Shown: positions 17,405-26,478 of the stretch, piece after piece
Layout: every line of letters begins with the position of its first letter
How positions within the stretch are numbered: the first letter of the stretch is position 1
Assembly: GCA_963728995.1 (NCBI GenBank)
Contig: CAVSMD010000006.1
Location: 186,001-250,000 of the forward strand
Direction: 5' to 3'
Length of the DNA stretch: 64,000 bases
DNA from: FEN-1219 sp963728995
Lineage (GTDB): Bacteria; Pseudomonadota; Gammaproteobacteria; Steroidobacterales; Rariloculaceae
The notes under the pieces: model-generated
Database searches by the model: none
What the model was told of the DNA's origin: nothing
The model's input: the letters and a program-made list of their open reading frames with translations, nothing else
Translations under genes and position numbers: made by a program

Positions 17405-18337
17405 CTAGGCCTTCTTCTTCAGTCCGTCGTCGACGACGAGGTTCTCGGGCTTCAGCGTCATGCCGGCGGCGTCGGCTTGCCGCTCGAGCAGGATCGCGAA
17501 GTCACAGTCGGTGTGCCCGGCCGCAACGGCCTGGTCGACGAGGTCGCGCGTGAGCTGCGTGACCGGCAGCGTCACGCCGAGGTGCTTTGCGGCTTTGAGG
17601 CCCAAGTCGAGGTCCTTGCGCAAGAGCACCGGCGTGAACGTGGGGGTCCAGTCCAGGTTCACGAACGCCGGCGTCTTGTAGCGCGAGAACAGCGAGCCCA
17701 TGACGCTGTGGTTGATGAACTCCAGGAACGCGCTGCGCGGCACGCCGCCTTTCTCGGCCAGCACCGTGATCTCTGCCAGCGACTGGGCGACGACGCCGAG
17801 CAGCAGGTTGTGGCAGATCTTGACCATTCGTGCGAGCTCGCCTTCGCCGACGTACGTGACGCCGACGCCGAGCGACTCGAGATACGGCTTTGCGAGCGCG
17901 AACGCCGCGCGCGGACCGGAGGCGACGATCGTGAGCTTGCCGGCCGCCACGACCTTTGCGTTGCCGCTGACCGGCGCCGCGAGCATGTCGGTGCCGAGGT
18001 TCGCGGCCGCGGCACGCACGCTTGCCGAGGCTTCTTCCGAGACGCTCGAGCAGTCGATCAGCAGCTTCGGGCTCTGCTCTTTGCCGAGCACGCCCTCGGG
18101 GCCGAGGCACACGGCGATCAGGTCGTCCGAGGCGGATACGGAGGTGAAGACGATGTCGCGAGCGCGGAGCGCACGCGGCGAGTCGACGATCTGCGCGCCG
18201 AGCTCGGCGAGCGGCTCGACCTTGCTGCGGGTGCGGTTGTAGACCGCGACGTCGTGACCGGCCGCGAGCAGTCGCTTCGCCATCGCGAAGCCCATGCGAC
18301 CGCCTGCTCCGATGAAGCCTAGCGTGTGCTTGGTCAC
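17405..18337 (-). CDS. NAD(P)-dependent oxidoreductase, 3-hydroxyisobutyrate dehydrogenase family
   Basis: A 310-residue protein starting with GTG at 18337 (VTKHTLGFIGAGGRMGFAMA). The Rossmann motif is GAGGRMG; VYNRTRSK follows at the end of strand 2. The family catalytic Lys lies in ARMVKICHNLLLG, and LIDCSSVS and APVSGNAKV match the substrate-binding signatures. It oxidises a beta-hydroxyacid to the semialdehyde with NAD(P). It begins two bases after the E2 stop codon on the same strand, so it belongs to the dehydrogenase operon, which might act on branched or C3-C4 acids. Confidence 0.87.
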   Translation of the reverse strand: MTKHTLGFIGAGGRMGFAMAKRLLAAGHDVAVYNRTRSKVEPLAELGAQIVDSPRALRARDIVFTSVSASDDLIAVCLGPEGVLGKEQSPKLLIDCSSVSEEASASVRAAAANLGTDMLAAPVSGNAKVVAAGKLTIVASGPRAAFALAKPYLESLGVGVTYVGEGELARMVKICHNLLLGVVAQSLAEITVLAEKGGVPRSAFLEFINHSVMGSLFSRYKTPAFVNLDWTPTFTPVLLRKDLDLGLKAAKHLGVTLPVTQLTRDLVDQAVAAGHTDCDFAILLERQADAAGMTLKPENLVVDDGLKKKA

Positions 18338-18339
18338 GC

Positions 18340-19743
18340 TCAGACTTCGACGGTCCAGTGGCTCGTCTCGATCAGCCGACGGAGCCGATCGAGGAAGGCC
18401 GCCGAGTACGCGCCGTCCACGGCGCGATGGTCGAACGACTGGGCCAGGATGCCGACCGGCCGAATCGCGATCGAGTCGCCTTCGGACGTCTCGACGACGA
18501 CGGGCTTCTTGCGCACGCCATCCGTCGAAAGGATCGCCACCTGCGGCTGATTGATGATCGGCGCCGTGATCAACGTGCCGAACGTGCCCGAGTTCGACAA
18601 CGTATAGGTGCCTCCGGCGAAATCGTCGGGTTTCAGCCGATTCGTTCGCGAGCGATGCGCGATGTCGGCAATCGCGTCGGCGAGCTGGGCCACCGTGAGC
18701 TGCTCGGCGGCCTTGACGACCGGCGCCACGAGTCCCTCGGCGCCGAGATCCACCGCGATCGCGAGATTGACGTGCTCGTGCAGGAACAGTCCGTCGTCCT
18801 GGACGCTCGCGTTCAGATGCGGGAAGTCCTGCAACGCGCGACACACCGCATTGGCGATGAACGGCAAGTACGTCAATGAATACCCGTGCTTGCCTTTCCA
18901 CGCGTCGCGCAGCGTCTTGCGCACTTGGTCGACACGATGGAAGTCGACCTCCACGGCCTGCAGCACATGTGGGCTGGTGGCCTTGGAGCGGACCATGTGG
19001 TCGGCCGTGAGCCGCCGGATGCGCGAGAACGGCACGGCCGTGCCGAGCTGCCCGGCGGGCGCCGGCCCGGGCGCCGGGGCGCGCGCGCTCGGTGCGGGCT
19101 TCGTGATCGACGTGACGGCCGCAGGGCCGCGGGTGCCGGCGGCCGGTGCCGCGGCGGTCTCCGCCGGCTCGGCTTGCCGCGACTGGATGTACTCGAGCAC
19201 GTTGCGGCGCGTGATCCGGCCGTTACGGCCCGAGCCGCTCACGGCCGCGAGGTCGAGCTGGTACTCGGCGGCCAAGCGGCGGACTGCCGGCGACAAACGC
19301 TGGTGGCTGTCGCGCTGAACGCTGTCTGCAGCGGTGCTCGCAGGGTCCGCGGCGGTTGCCGGTGGGCTCGGGCTCGGAGCGTATTTTTCTGCCGTCTCGT
19401 TCATCGACGGCGGCATTGCGGCGTACCACGAGGGTGGCGCGGCCGCGGGAGCCGCCGCCGGAGCTGCGGTTGCGGCGGGTTTTGCGGCCGGCGGTTGCGC
19501 CGACGCCTTCGTCCCGTCGTCGATGACGGCCAGCACCGTGCCCACGTCGACCGTCGTGCCCGCAGGCACGAGAATCTCCGCGATCACTCCGTCGCTCGGG
19601 GCCGGGATCTCCATCGAGACCTTGTCGGTCTCGACATCGAGCAGGATCTCGTCCGCCGCGACCTTGTCGCCGACCTGTTTGTGCCACTTCGAGACAGTGC
19701 CCTCGGCGACGGTTTCGCCGAGCTGCGGCATCAATACGTTCAT
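18340..19743 (-). CDS. 2-oxo acid dehydrogenase E2 component (dihydrolipoamide acyltransferase)
   Basis: A 467-residue protein. One lipoyl domain (residues 1-75) carries the lipoylated Lys in DVETDKVSMEI. An Ala/Pro-rich linker follows, then a peripheral-subunit-binding domain (LSPAVRRLAAEYQLDL, GRITRRNVLEYI), another linker, and the catalytic domain ending with the active-site motif SFDHRAVDGA. It transfers the acyl group from E1 to CoA. Order and overlaps show an operon E1 alpha, E1 beta, E2. No E3 gene is in the window, so lipoamide dehydrogenase must come from elsewhere. Confidence 0.92.
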   Translation of the reverse strand: MNVLMPQLGETVAEGTVSKWHKQVGDKVAADEILLDVETDKVSMEIPAPSDGVIAEILVPAGTTVDVGTVLAVIDDGTKASAQPPAAKPAATAAPAAAPAAAPPSWYAAMPPSMNETAEKYAPSPSPPATAADPASTAADSVQRDSHQRLSPAVRRLAAEYQLDLAAVSGSGRNGRITRRNVLEYIQSRQAEPAETAAAPAAGTRGPAAVTSITKPAPSARAPAPGPAPAGQLGTAVPFSRIRRLTADHMVRSKATSPHVLQAVEVDFHRVDQVRKTLRDAWKGKHGYSLTYLPFIANAVCRALQDFPHLNASVQDDGLFLHEHVNLAIAVDLGAEGLVAPVVKAAEQLTVAQLADAIADIAHRSRTNRLKPDDFAGGTYTLSNSGTFGTLITAPIINQPQVAILSTDGVRKKPVVVETSEGDSIAIRPVGILAQSFDHRAVDGAYSAAFLDRLRRLIETSHWTVEV

Positions 19744-19763
19744 CGCGCTCTCTCTCTCAGTGG

Positions 19764-20741
19764 CTAGTCGACGAGCTGCCGGACGCTGGCGACGATGCGT
19801 TCCGGCGACGGCAGCTGCGCGTCTTCGAGATTGTTGGCGGCGGACAGCGGCACGTGCGGTGTGGTCACGCGCACGATCGGGCCATCGAGATCCCAGAACA
19901 GCTCCTCGGAGACGATCGAGGAGATCTCGGCGCCCCAGCCGCACAGCCGCGGGTTCTCCTCGACCGTGACGAGGCGACCGGTCTTCGCGACCTCGCGCAG
20001 GATCGTTTGCGTGTCGAGCGGCACCAGCGAGCGCAGGTCGACGACGGTGGCCCGGATACCGTGCTCGGCCTCGAGGATCTCGGCGGCCTTGACGGCCCGG
20101 TGCACCATCGCGGCCAGCGCGACGATCGTGACGTCGGAGCCTTCGCGCACGACGTTCGCCTGACCGAGCGGCACGAGGTGCTCGCCCTCGGGCACTTCGC
20201 CCTTCAGCGCGTACAGCGATTTCTGCTCGAAGAACAGCACCGGATCATTGTCGCGAATCGACGCGGCGAGCAGGCCCTTCACGTCGGCCGGATAGGCTGG
20301 CGCAACGACCTTGAGCCCCGGGATGGCCATGGCCCAATTCTCGACACTCTGCGAATGCTGTGCGCCGAAGCGGGCACCGCCGCCGTTGCCCGACTTGATG
20401 ACGAGCGGCATCGTGACCTGCCCATCGGTCATGTAACGGGCCTTGGCGATCTCGTTCGCGACGATGTCCCAGCAGACGGCGAAAAAGTCCGAGAACATGA
20501 TCTCCGCGATCGGGCGAAGCCCGGTCATCGCGGCACCCATCGCGGCGCCGAGAATGGCCTGCTCCGAGATCGGCGTGTCCTTGACGCGGCTCGCGCCGAA
20601 CTCCTCGAGTAGGCCTACGGTGGTCTTGAACACGCCGCCGGCGGCGGCCACGTCCTCGCCGAGGAACACGACGTTCGGGTCACGCCGCATCTCCTGCTGC
20701 ATGCCCTCCGTCACGGCCTCACGATAGGTTAGTTGCGCCAT
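19764..20741 (-). CDS. 2-oxo acid dehydrogenase E1 component, beta subunit
   Basis: A 325-residue protein: MAQLTYREAVTEGMQQEM, FLGEDVAAAGGVFKTT, DTPISEQAILGAAMGAA and the C-terminal transketolase domain with ATVVDLRSLVPLDTQTIL. These are standard for the beta subunit of alpha2beta2 E1 enzymes (pyruvate, acetoin or branched-chain types). ATG at 20741 has GGAGG upstream and overlaps the alpha-subunit gene by 13 bases, a sign of translational coupling. It joins the alpha subunit to bind thiamine diphosphate at the interface. Confidence 0.92.
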   Translation of the reverse strand: MAQLTYREAVTEGMQQEMRRDPNVVFLGEDVAAAGGVFKTTVGLLEEFGASRVKDTPISEQAILGAAMGAAMTGLRPIAEIMFSDFFAVCWDIVANEIAKARYMTDGQVTMPLVIKSGNGGGARFGAQHSQSVENWAMAIPGLKVVAPAYPADVKGLLAASIRDNDPVLFFEQKSLYALKGEVPEGEHLVPLGQANVVREGSDVTIVALAAMVHRAVKAAEILEAEHGIRATVVDLRSLVPLDTQTILREVAKTGRLVTVEENPRLCGWGAEISSIVSEELFWDLDGPIVRVTTPHVPLSAANNLEDAQLPSPERIVASVRQLVD

Positions 20742-21760
20742 GCCGAGCCTCCATCCGCCCACACATCCTTGTCGGCGAGCTCGAGCGGCGTCGGGGGCGC
20801 GTTCCGCGCGGTCTCCGTCGCGGCATCGACCTCGGCCTTCGTTTCATCATCGATCTTCTGCAGTTCCGCTTCGCTGATGCCGAGCTGCAGCAGCCGGGCG
20901 CGATAGCGCACGAGCGGGTCCTTCGCCAGCCAGGCCTGCACTTCCTCGTCGGGCCGATACTTGCCGGGGTCGGCGCGCGAGTGCCCGCCATGGCGGTAAG
21001 TTTCTGCTTCGATCAGGCTCGGGCCGCCGCCTTTGCGCGCGACATCGAGCGCGCGCTGCGCCGTGCGATAAACGACGTCGACGTCGTTGCCGTCGATCAG
21101 CACGGGCTCGAGCCCATAGGCGCTCGCCCGGTCCGCGGCCGGATGCTCGACGGCCGTCACGTCGTAGATGGACGTGTACTCCATATATAGGTTGTTCTCG
21201 CAGACGAACACGACCGGCAGCTTCCAGATGACCGCGAAGTTCAGCGCCTCGTGGAACGCGCCGATGTTCGTGGTGCCGTCGCCGAAGAAACACACGGCGA
21301 CCTGATCCGTGCCGCGGTATTGCGCCGACCAGGCCGCGCCGTTTGCGATCGTGAGGTGCGCGCCGATGATGGCGTACGAGCCCAGCATGTTGTGCTTGAC
21401 GCTCGTCAGATGCATCGAGCCACCCTTGCCGCGCATGAGCCCCGAGGAGTTGCCCATGAGCTCACCCAGGATCTCGGTCATCGACACGCCGCGCACGAGC
21501 GTGTGGTTGTGGCCGCGATACGTGCAGAACGTGTAATCCTCGGGCTGCATCGCCAGGCCGAAACCCGCCGCGATCGCTTCCTGACCGAGCGCCAGGTGGC
21601 TCGTACCCTTGATGAGGTTCTGCATGAACAGGTCGTAGGCGCGCTTCTCGAGCACGCGACACTCCTGCATCGAGCGGTACAGCTTCAAACGCGTTTCGGT
21701 GCTGAGCGCCGTCTGCGGGCCGCGCGCGACCGAGCTCGAGGCTATCGTCTGTGAATTCAC
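20729..21760 (-). CDS. 2-oxo acid dehydrogenase E1 component, alpha subunit
   Basis: A 343-residue protein. The thiamine-diphosphate/Mg motif is GDGTTNIGAFHEALNF, followed by FVCENNLYMEYTSI. The phosphorylation-loop-like YRHGGHSRADPGKYR is also present. It decarboxylates a 2-oxo acid and passes the acyl group to E2. Similarity of the alpha and beta subunits is shared between acetoin dehydrogenases and alpha2beta2 pyruvate dehydrogenases, so the substrate is open. It heads the operon, transcribed away from the TRAP operon across a 197-base intergenic region. Confidence 0.9.
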   Translation of the reverse strand: MNSQTIASSSVARGPQTALSTETRLKLYRSMQECRVLEKRAYDLFMQNLIKGTSHLALGQEAIAAGFGLAMQPEDYTFCTYRGHNHTLVRGVSMTEILGELMGNSSGLMRGKGGSMHLTSVKHNMLGSYAIIGAHLTIANGAAWSAQYRGTDQVAVCFFGDGTTNIGAFHEALNFAVIWKLPVVFVCENNLYMEYTSIYDVTAVEHPAADRASAYGLEPVLIDGNDVDVVYRTAQRALDVARKGGGPSLIEAETYRHGGHSRADPGKYRPDEEVQAWLAKDPLVRYRARLLQLGISEAELQKIDDETKAEVDAATETARNAPPTPLELADKDVWADGGSAWRN

Positions 21761-21854
21761 TGCGAGGTTGCCTTTGTTGTGAGTGGGGCGTTTTGCCTGG
21801 TCACCGGTGGACTGCAGCCGTCCCCGTGACAGCGCGGTCGAACCGACAGGCTCG

Positions 21855-21873
21855 AAACGATATCCTTTCGTTT
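21855..21873. promoter_or_regulatory. Inverted repeat between divergent dehydrogenase and TRAP operons
   Basis: AAACGA-N7-TCGTTT lies in the divergent intergenic region, about 95 bases upstream of the E1 alpha start and 85 bases upstream of dctP. Its location between two operons suggests a shared operator, but no regulator gene is adjacent. Confidence 0.4.
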
Positions 21874-21957
21874 TAAGCAGTCTAGCCTAGCAAGATGGCC
21901 GCGGCTCGGCCAGACTGTCCTTTACCAAATGTAAGAGCAAACCCGGGGGGCGGGACC

Positions 21958-22983
21958 ATGACGGTGAAGGCGCGTATCCGAGGCGCGTTGCTCGCACTGC
22001 TGCTCGGCACATTGGCCGGTTGCGGCGGCGGTGCAGCTTCCACGGGTGGGGGCGCAAGCTCCGCGATGCTGTACGTCATCAAGTTTCCCCACGTAACCGC
22101 GCCGGCGACGCCGAAGGGCCAGATGGCCGAGCGCTTCAAGCAGCTGGCCGAGGAGCGGTTCCCGGGCCGCGTGCGCGTCGAGGTCTACCCTTCAGCGCAG
22201 CTCATGGAGGACACGGACGCGATCGAGGCGCTCGCGTTCGGCCAGGTGCAGATGATCGCGACCTCGCTGTCACTCTACGACCGATTGACGCCGAAGTTTC
22301 AGGTCTTCGACCTGCCGTTTCTGTTCCCGAATCTGGCCGCCGTCGAGCGCTTCCAGAAGAGCGCGGCGGGGCAGGAGCTTCTCGATGCGCTCAACGAGCA
22401 CGGCATTCTAGGCCTGCAGTTCTGGCACAACGGCATGAAGCAGCTGTCCGGGCCGCGGCCGTTGATTGCGCCGAGCGATGCCAAGGGACTGAAGTTTCGT
22501 GTCATGGAGTCCGACATCCTGCAAGCGGAGATCGAGGCCTTAGGGGGCAGTCCGCAGAAGATGGCGTTCGGCGAGGTCTACCAGGCGCTGCAGACGGGCA
22601 CCGTCGACGCGCAGGAGAACACCTGGTCGAACATCTACTCCTCCAAGTTCTACGAGGTGCAGCCGTACATCACGGAGAGCAACCACGGTTACATCGGCTA
22701 CTTCGTGGGGGTGAACGCGAAGTTCTGGCGGTCGTTGCCCGAGGACTTGCGCAAAGGTCTCGAAGCCACGCTGGCCGAGGTCACCGAATGGGGCAACGCA
22801 CGCGCGCAGGCCATCAACCTCGAGGATCGCCAGCACATCATCGACTCGGGCCGCTCGCAAGTCATCACGTTGACGCCCGAGCAGCTCGGCGCCTGGCAGG
22901 CCGTCATGCATCCCGTGTGGGACGAGTTCCGCGACAAGATCGGCGCTCCGCTGATCGATGCCGCGCTCACCGCCGCGCAATAG
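21958..22983 (+). CDS. dctP: TRAP transporter substrate-binding protein (DctP family), lipoprotein
   Basis: A 341-residue protein. ATG at 21958 follows a purine-rich GGGGGGCGGGA. A lipobox (LAGC, near residue 21) replaces the usual cleavable signal. The solute-binding core reads FPHVTAPATPKGQMAERFK, PSAQLMEDTDAIEAL, LPFLFPNLAAVERF, GLKFRVMESDILQAEIEALG and TVDAQENTWSNIYSSKFYEVQ, typical of DctP proteins that bind organic acids through a conserved Arg (here in KFRVM). It delivers the ligand to DctQ/DctM. Confidence 0.92.
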   Translation: MTVKARIRGALLALLLGTLAGCGGGAASTGGGASSAMLYVIKFPHVTAPATPKGQMAERFKQLAEERFPGRVRVEVYPSAQLMEDTDAIEALAFGQVQMIATSLSLYDRLTPKFQVFDLPFLFPNLAAVERFQKSAAGQELLDALNEHGILGLQFWHNGMKQLSGPRPLIAPSDAKGLKFRVMESDILQAEIEALGGSPQKMAFGEVYQALQTGTVDAQENTWSNIYSSKFYEVQPYITESNHGYIGYFVGVNAKFWRSLPEDLRKGLEATLAEVTEWGNARAQAINLEDRQHIIDSGRSQVITLTPEQLGAWQAVMHPVWDEFRDKIGAPLIDAALTAAQ

Positions 22984-22996
22984 CCTACCCGGCGAC

Positions 22997-23482
22997 ATGG
23001 CCTCGCTGCAGCGGCTGCTGAGACTTGCGGACCGTCTCGAGGAGGCGTTCATGGTCGTCACCCTGACCCTCATGACGCTGCTGACGTTCGTGCAGGTCGT
23101 GCTGCGCTACGTGTTCTCCACGGGGCTCGTGTGGTCCCTCGAGGCGACCACCTACGCGTTTGCCTGGCTCGTGCTGATCGGCATGTCGTATGGCGTGCGC
23201 ACCGAGGCCCACATTGCGGTCGATCTTTTGACGCGGCGGCTTCCGCCGCGAGTCGCGCGCGGCGTCGCGTTGGTGGCGCTCGTCTGCGGGCTCGTCTATT
23301 GCGGCCTCATGATCTACGGCAGCAGCTCGTTTCTCGATCGGCTCATGGCGCTCGGCAACAACGCGCGCGACATACCGCTGCCGCGCTGGTTGCTGACCAG
23401 CATCATGCCCGTCGCCTTCGGACTCCTCGCCGTGCGGCTCGTGCAGGCCGCCTGGCCGCTGCGCCGCCCGCGCGACCGGTAG
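22997..23482 (+). CDS. dctQ: TRAP transporter small permease (DctQ family)
   Basis: A 161-residue protein with four transmembrane helices: VVTLTLMTLLTFVQVVLRYV in helix 1, then WSLEATTYAFAWLVLIGMSY with the conserved E and W residues, RTEAHIAVDLL, and the last helix near the C-terminus. It follows dctP by 14 bases. It forms the membrane complex with DctM and contacts the binding protein. ATG at 22997 was chosen over an upstream in-frame codon inside dctP because the extra residues are not family-like. Confidence 0.9.
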   Translation: MASLQRLLRLADRLEEAFMVVTLTLMTLLTFVQVVLRYVFSTGLVWSLEATTYAFAWLVLIGMSYGVRTEAHIAVDLLTRRLPPRVARGVALVALVCGLVYCGLMIYGSSSFLDRLMALGNNARDIPLPRWLLTSIMPVAFGLLAVRLVQAAWPLRRPRDR

Positions 23483-23491
23483 GGTGCGGCG

Positions 23492-24769
23492 ATGACGGCG
23501 TTGTTCCTGCTCGGCGCTCTGCTCCTGTTGTTGCTGCTGCGCGTGCCGATCGCGATGTCGCTGGGGCTCGCCAGCATTCTGACGTTGCTGCTGTTCGCCG
23601 ACGAGTCGCTCGTGGCGCTCGCGCAGCGATTCTTCAGCGCGCTACAGGTGTATCAGCTGTTGTCGATTCCGTTCTTCGTGCTCGCCGGCGCGTTCATGAC
23701 GACGGGCGGCGTCGCGAAACGCATGATCGCGTTCGCGAACGCGCTCGTGGGCCACTTCCGCGGCGGGCTCGCAATGGCGGCTTTGCTGTCGTGCGCACTA
23801 TTCGCCGCAGTGTCGGGCTCGTCACCGGCCACGGTTGTCGCGGTGGGCACGATCATGATCGCCGGCATGACGCGCTCGGGATACACGCGCGACTTCGCGG
23901 CCGGCTTGATCTGCAACGCGGGCACGATCGGCATCCTGATCCCGCCGTCGATCGTCATGGTCGTGTACGGTGCGGTGACGGAAACGTCGATCGGCAGCCT
24001 GTTCGTGGCCGGCATCCTGCCCGGCCTGCTTTTGACCGTGGCGTTGATGGTGACGGTGGGCGTGATCGCGGGTCGGCGAAACTTCCCGCGGCAGCCGCGT
24101 GCCGACTGGCGAACCGTGCTCAAGACCGGCCGGGAAGCGATCTGGGGCCTCGCGCTCGTGGTCGTGATCCTCGGGGGCATTTACGGCGGCGCGTTCACGC
24201 CGACCGAGGCCGCGGCTGTCGCGGCGGTGTATGCCTTCGTGATCGCGATGTTCGTGTACCGGGACCTGCGCTTTGCGGATTTGCCGCGCGTGATCGCCGA
24301 CGCGGCGAAGGTGACGGCGATGCTGATGTTCATCATCGCCAACGCGTATCTGTTCTCGTTCGTGCTGCTGACGGAGCAAGTGCCGCAAACGGCGTCGCAG
24401 TGGATCAGCGACCTCGGTCTGCCCCCCTGGGGATTCCTGCTGGCGCTGAACTTGCTGTTGCTCGTCGCCGGCAGCTTCATGGAGGCGACCTCGGTGATTC
24501 TGATCTTTGCGCCGATCATGCTGCCGATCGCGACCGCGCTCGGCGTGAATCCCGTGCACCTCGGCATCGTCATGACGGTGAACATGGAGATCGGCATGAT
24601 CACGCCGCCCGTAGGTCTCAATCTGTTCGTCACCTCGGGGATCGCGAAGCTACCGGTGACGGACGTGATTCGGGCCGCGGCGCCGTGGCTCGTGGTGCTG
24701 CTGGGCGTGCTCGCGATCGTCACCTACGTGCCATGGGTGTCTCTCGCGTTGCCGCAGTGGCTCGGCTGA
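23492..24769 (+). CDS. dctM: TRAP transporter large permease (DctM family)
   Basis: A 425-residue, highly hydrophobic protein with about twelve helices. It shows FFVLAGAFMTTGGVAKRMI, SGSSPATVVAVGTIM, IPPSIVMVVYGAVTETSIG and GLNLFVTSGIAKL near the end, all conserved in DctM. It is the sodium-coupled translocation subunit. It begins nine bases after dctQ and ends 27 bases before a strong terminator, which closes the operon. Confidence 0.93.
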   Translation: MTALFLLGALLLLLLLRVPIAMSLGLASILTLLLFADESLVALAQRFFSALQVYQLLSIPFFVLAGAFMTTGGVAKRMIAFANALVGHFRGGLAMAALLSCALFAAVSGSSPATVVAVGTIMIAGMTRSGYTRDFAAGLICNAGTIGILIPPSIVMVVYGAVTETSIGSLFVAGILPGLLLTVALMVTVGVIAGRRNFPRQPRADWRTVLKTGREAIWGLALVVVILGGIYGGAFTPTEAAAVAAVYAFVIAMFVYRDLRFADLPRVIADAAKVTAMLMFIIANAYLFSFVLLTEQVPQTASQWISDLGLPPWGFLLALNLLLLVAGSFMEATSVILIFAPIMLPIATALGVNPVHLGIVMTVNMEIGMITPPVGLNLFVTSGIAKLPVTDVIRAAAPWLVVLLGVLAIVTYVPWVSLALPQWLG

Positions 24770-24796
24770 GCAGGGGGTCGCGGGCGCGCCACTCGA

Positions 24797-24831
24797 GGGG
24801 CCGCCTCCGGAGACGGATGCGGCCTTTTTTT
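24797..24831 (+). terminator. Rho-independent terminator of the TRAP operon
   Basis: GGCCGC (24799-24804) pairs with GCGGCC (24819-24824) and is followed directly by seven T residues (24825-24831). It lies just after dctM, so it ends the dctPQM transcript. Confidence 0.8.
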
Positions 24832-24900
24832 CGCCTGCCGCGCTCATTTGCTCTAGTCTTGGAGGAGTCGTCGGCTCGGGCTCCGGGGGAGGGTGTGCTG

Positions 24901-26478
24901 ATGCCGGGTGCGCTGCGAATGTGGTCGCGCGTCGTGGTCATGTCCGGTCTTGCACTGGTGGGCTGCGGCGGAGGGGGTGGCGGCGGTGCGGCGAACCCGC
25001 CCGCCACGGGTTCGAGCTGGATCGCGGGCTCGTTTCTGCCGTCTGCGAGCTTCGTCGGCCGATGCGTGAGTCCGCGCAGCGGCACGGATCCCGCCACGGG
25101 CCGGCTCTACAACGAGATCAAAGGCACGGCCACGGACGAGAACAACTGGCTGCGGTCGTGGAGCAACGAGCTGTATCTTTGGTACAACGAGATCAGCGAC
25201 CGCGATCCCGCGCTGTACGCGACCGCCGACTACTTCGATCTGTTGAAGACAGCGGCGCTCACGCCCTCAGGGCACGAGAAAGATCGCTTTCACTTCGCCT
25301 TGCCGACCGCCGACTGGATTGCGCTCCTGCAGTCCGGGGTCGAGGCCGGCTACGGCGCGGCCTTCGCCGTCGTCGCGAGCTTGCCGCCGCGCAGGATCGT
25401 GGTGGCCTACACGGAGCCCGGTTCCCCCGCGACACTCGTGACGCCGCCGATCGAACGAGGCGAGGAAGTGATCCGTATCGATGGCGTGGACGTCGTCCTG
25501 GCGAATACTCAGGCCGACATCGAGCAGTTCCTCGCGGGTCTCTATCCGGCGTCGCTCGGCGAATCGCACTCGTTCACGTTGCGCCAACCGCAAACCGGCG
25601 CCATGCGAACCGTGACGATGCAGTCGACGGCCGTGGCGGAAACGCCGGTGCGATCCAGCACGCTGGCCACGACCACCGGCACCATCGGCTATGTGCTCTT
25701 CAACGATCACATCGCCCCGGCCGAGCAAGCGCTGATCGATTCGATCCAGTCGATGCAGTCGGCACACATCGACGATCTCGTCATCGACCTTCGCTACAAC
25801 GGCGGCGGCCTGCTCGCGATCGCCAGTGAGCTCGCCTACATGATCGCAGGGCCGACTTCGACGGCGGGCCAGACGTTCGAGCTGCAGCGTTTCAACGGTA
25901 AATACCCGTCGATCAATCCGATCACGGGTGCCGCGCTGACACCGATGCCGTTCTTGTCGACGGCCGTCGGTTTCTCGGCGGCATCCGGGCAGCCGCTGCC
26001 GACGCTGAATCTGTCGCGTGTCTACGTTCTTACGGGCGGTGGCACCTGCTCGGCGAGCGAGTCGGTCATCAACGGCTTGCGCGGCGTGAATGTCGAGGTC
26101 ATCCAGATCGGCTCGACGACGTGCGGCAAGCCGTATGGGTTCTATCCGGCGGACCATTGCGGCACGACGTATTTCACCGTGCAGTTTCAGGGCGTGAACG
26201 CCCAAGGGTTCGGCGATTACACGGATGGGTTCTCGCCGAGCAACACCCTCGGCGTGCAAGGAGTGCCGGTGAGCGGTTGCTCCGTAGGCGACGATTTCGG
26301 CTACGCGCTGGGCGATCCGAGCGAAGGGCGCCTCGCCGCGGCGCTCGCGCAGCGGAACACCGGCACCTGCCCGGTTCCCTCGGGCATCGGCCCCGGGCCG
26401 CTCGCGGTGGGCCGGGTGACCGACGGCATCGTCGCGAAGTCACCGTGGCTGCAGAACCGCTGGCTCGACCGGCCGTGA
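24901..26478 (+). CDS. S41 family peptidase, lipoprotein (C-terminal-processing-like)
   Basis: A 525-residue protein. The lipobox VGC (Cys22) is followed by a run of eight Gly residues. A PDZ-like segment (about residues 150-230, with GEEVIRIDGVDV) precedes the peptidase domain. The catalytic Ser is in GGTCSASES (Ser384) and the Lys in TTCGKPYG (Lys410); IDLRYNGGG marks the fold. It would cleave peptide or protein C-termini in the periplasm or at the outer membrane. The start follows a terminator, so it has its own promoter. The next gene overlaps its stop codon (ATGA). Confidence 0.85.
   Translation: MPGALRMWSRVVVMSGLALVGCGGGGGGGAANPPATGSSWIAGSFLPSASFVGRCVSPRSGTDPATGRLYNEIKGTATDENNWLRSWSNELYLWYNEISDRDPALYATADYFDLLKTAALTPSGHEKDRFHFALPTADWIALLQSGVEAGYGAAFAVVASLPPRRIVVAYTEPGSPATLVTPPIERGEEVIRIDGVDVVLANTQADIEQFLAGLYPASLGESHSFTLRQPQTGAMRTVTMQSTAVAETPVRSSTLATTTGTIGYVLFNDHIAPAEQALIDSIQSMQSAHIDDLVIDLRYNGGGLLAIASELAYMIAGPTSTAGQTFELQRFNGKYPSINPITGAALTPMPFLSTAVGFSAASGQPLPTLNLSRVYVLTGGGTCSASESVINGLRGVNVEVIQIGSTTCGKPYGFYPADHCGTTYFTVQFQGVNAQGFGDYTDGFSPSNTLGVQGVPVSGCSVGDDFGYALGDPSEGRLAAALAQRNTGTCPVPSGIGPGPLAVGRVTDGIVAKSPWLQNRWLDRP

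Noticed and set aside
23131..26478. An 1115-codon plus-strand frame
   Set aside because: The first 590 codons are a low-complexity shadow of dctQ and dctM; only the part from 24901 is the S41 peptidase.
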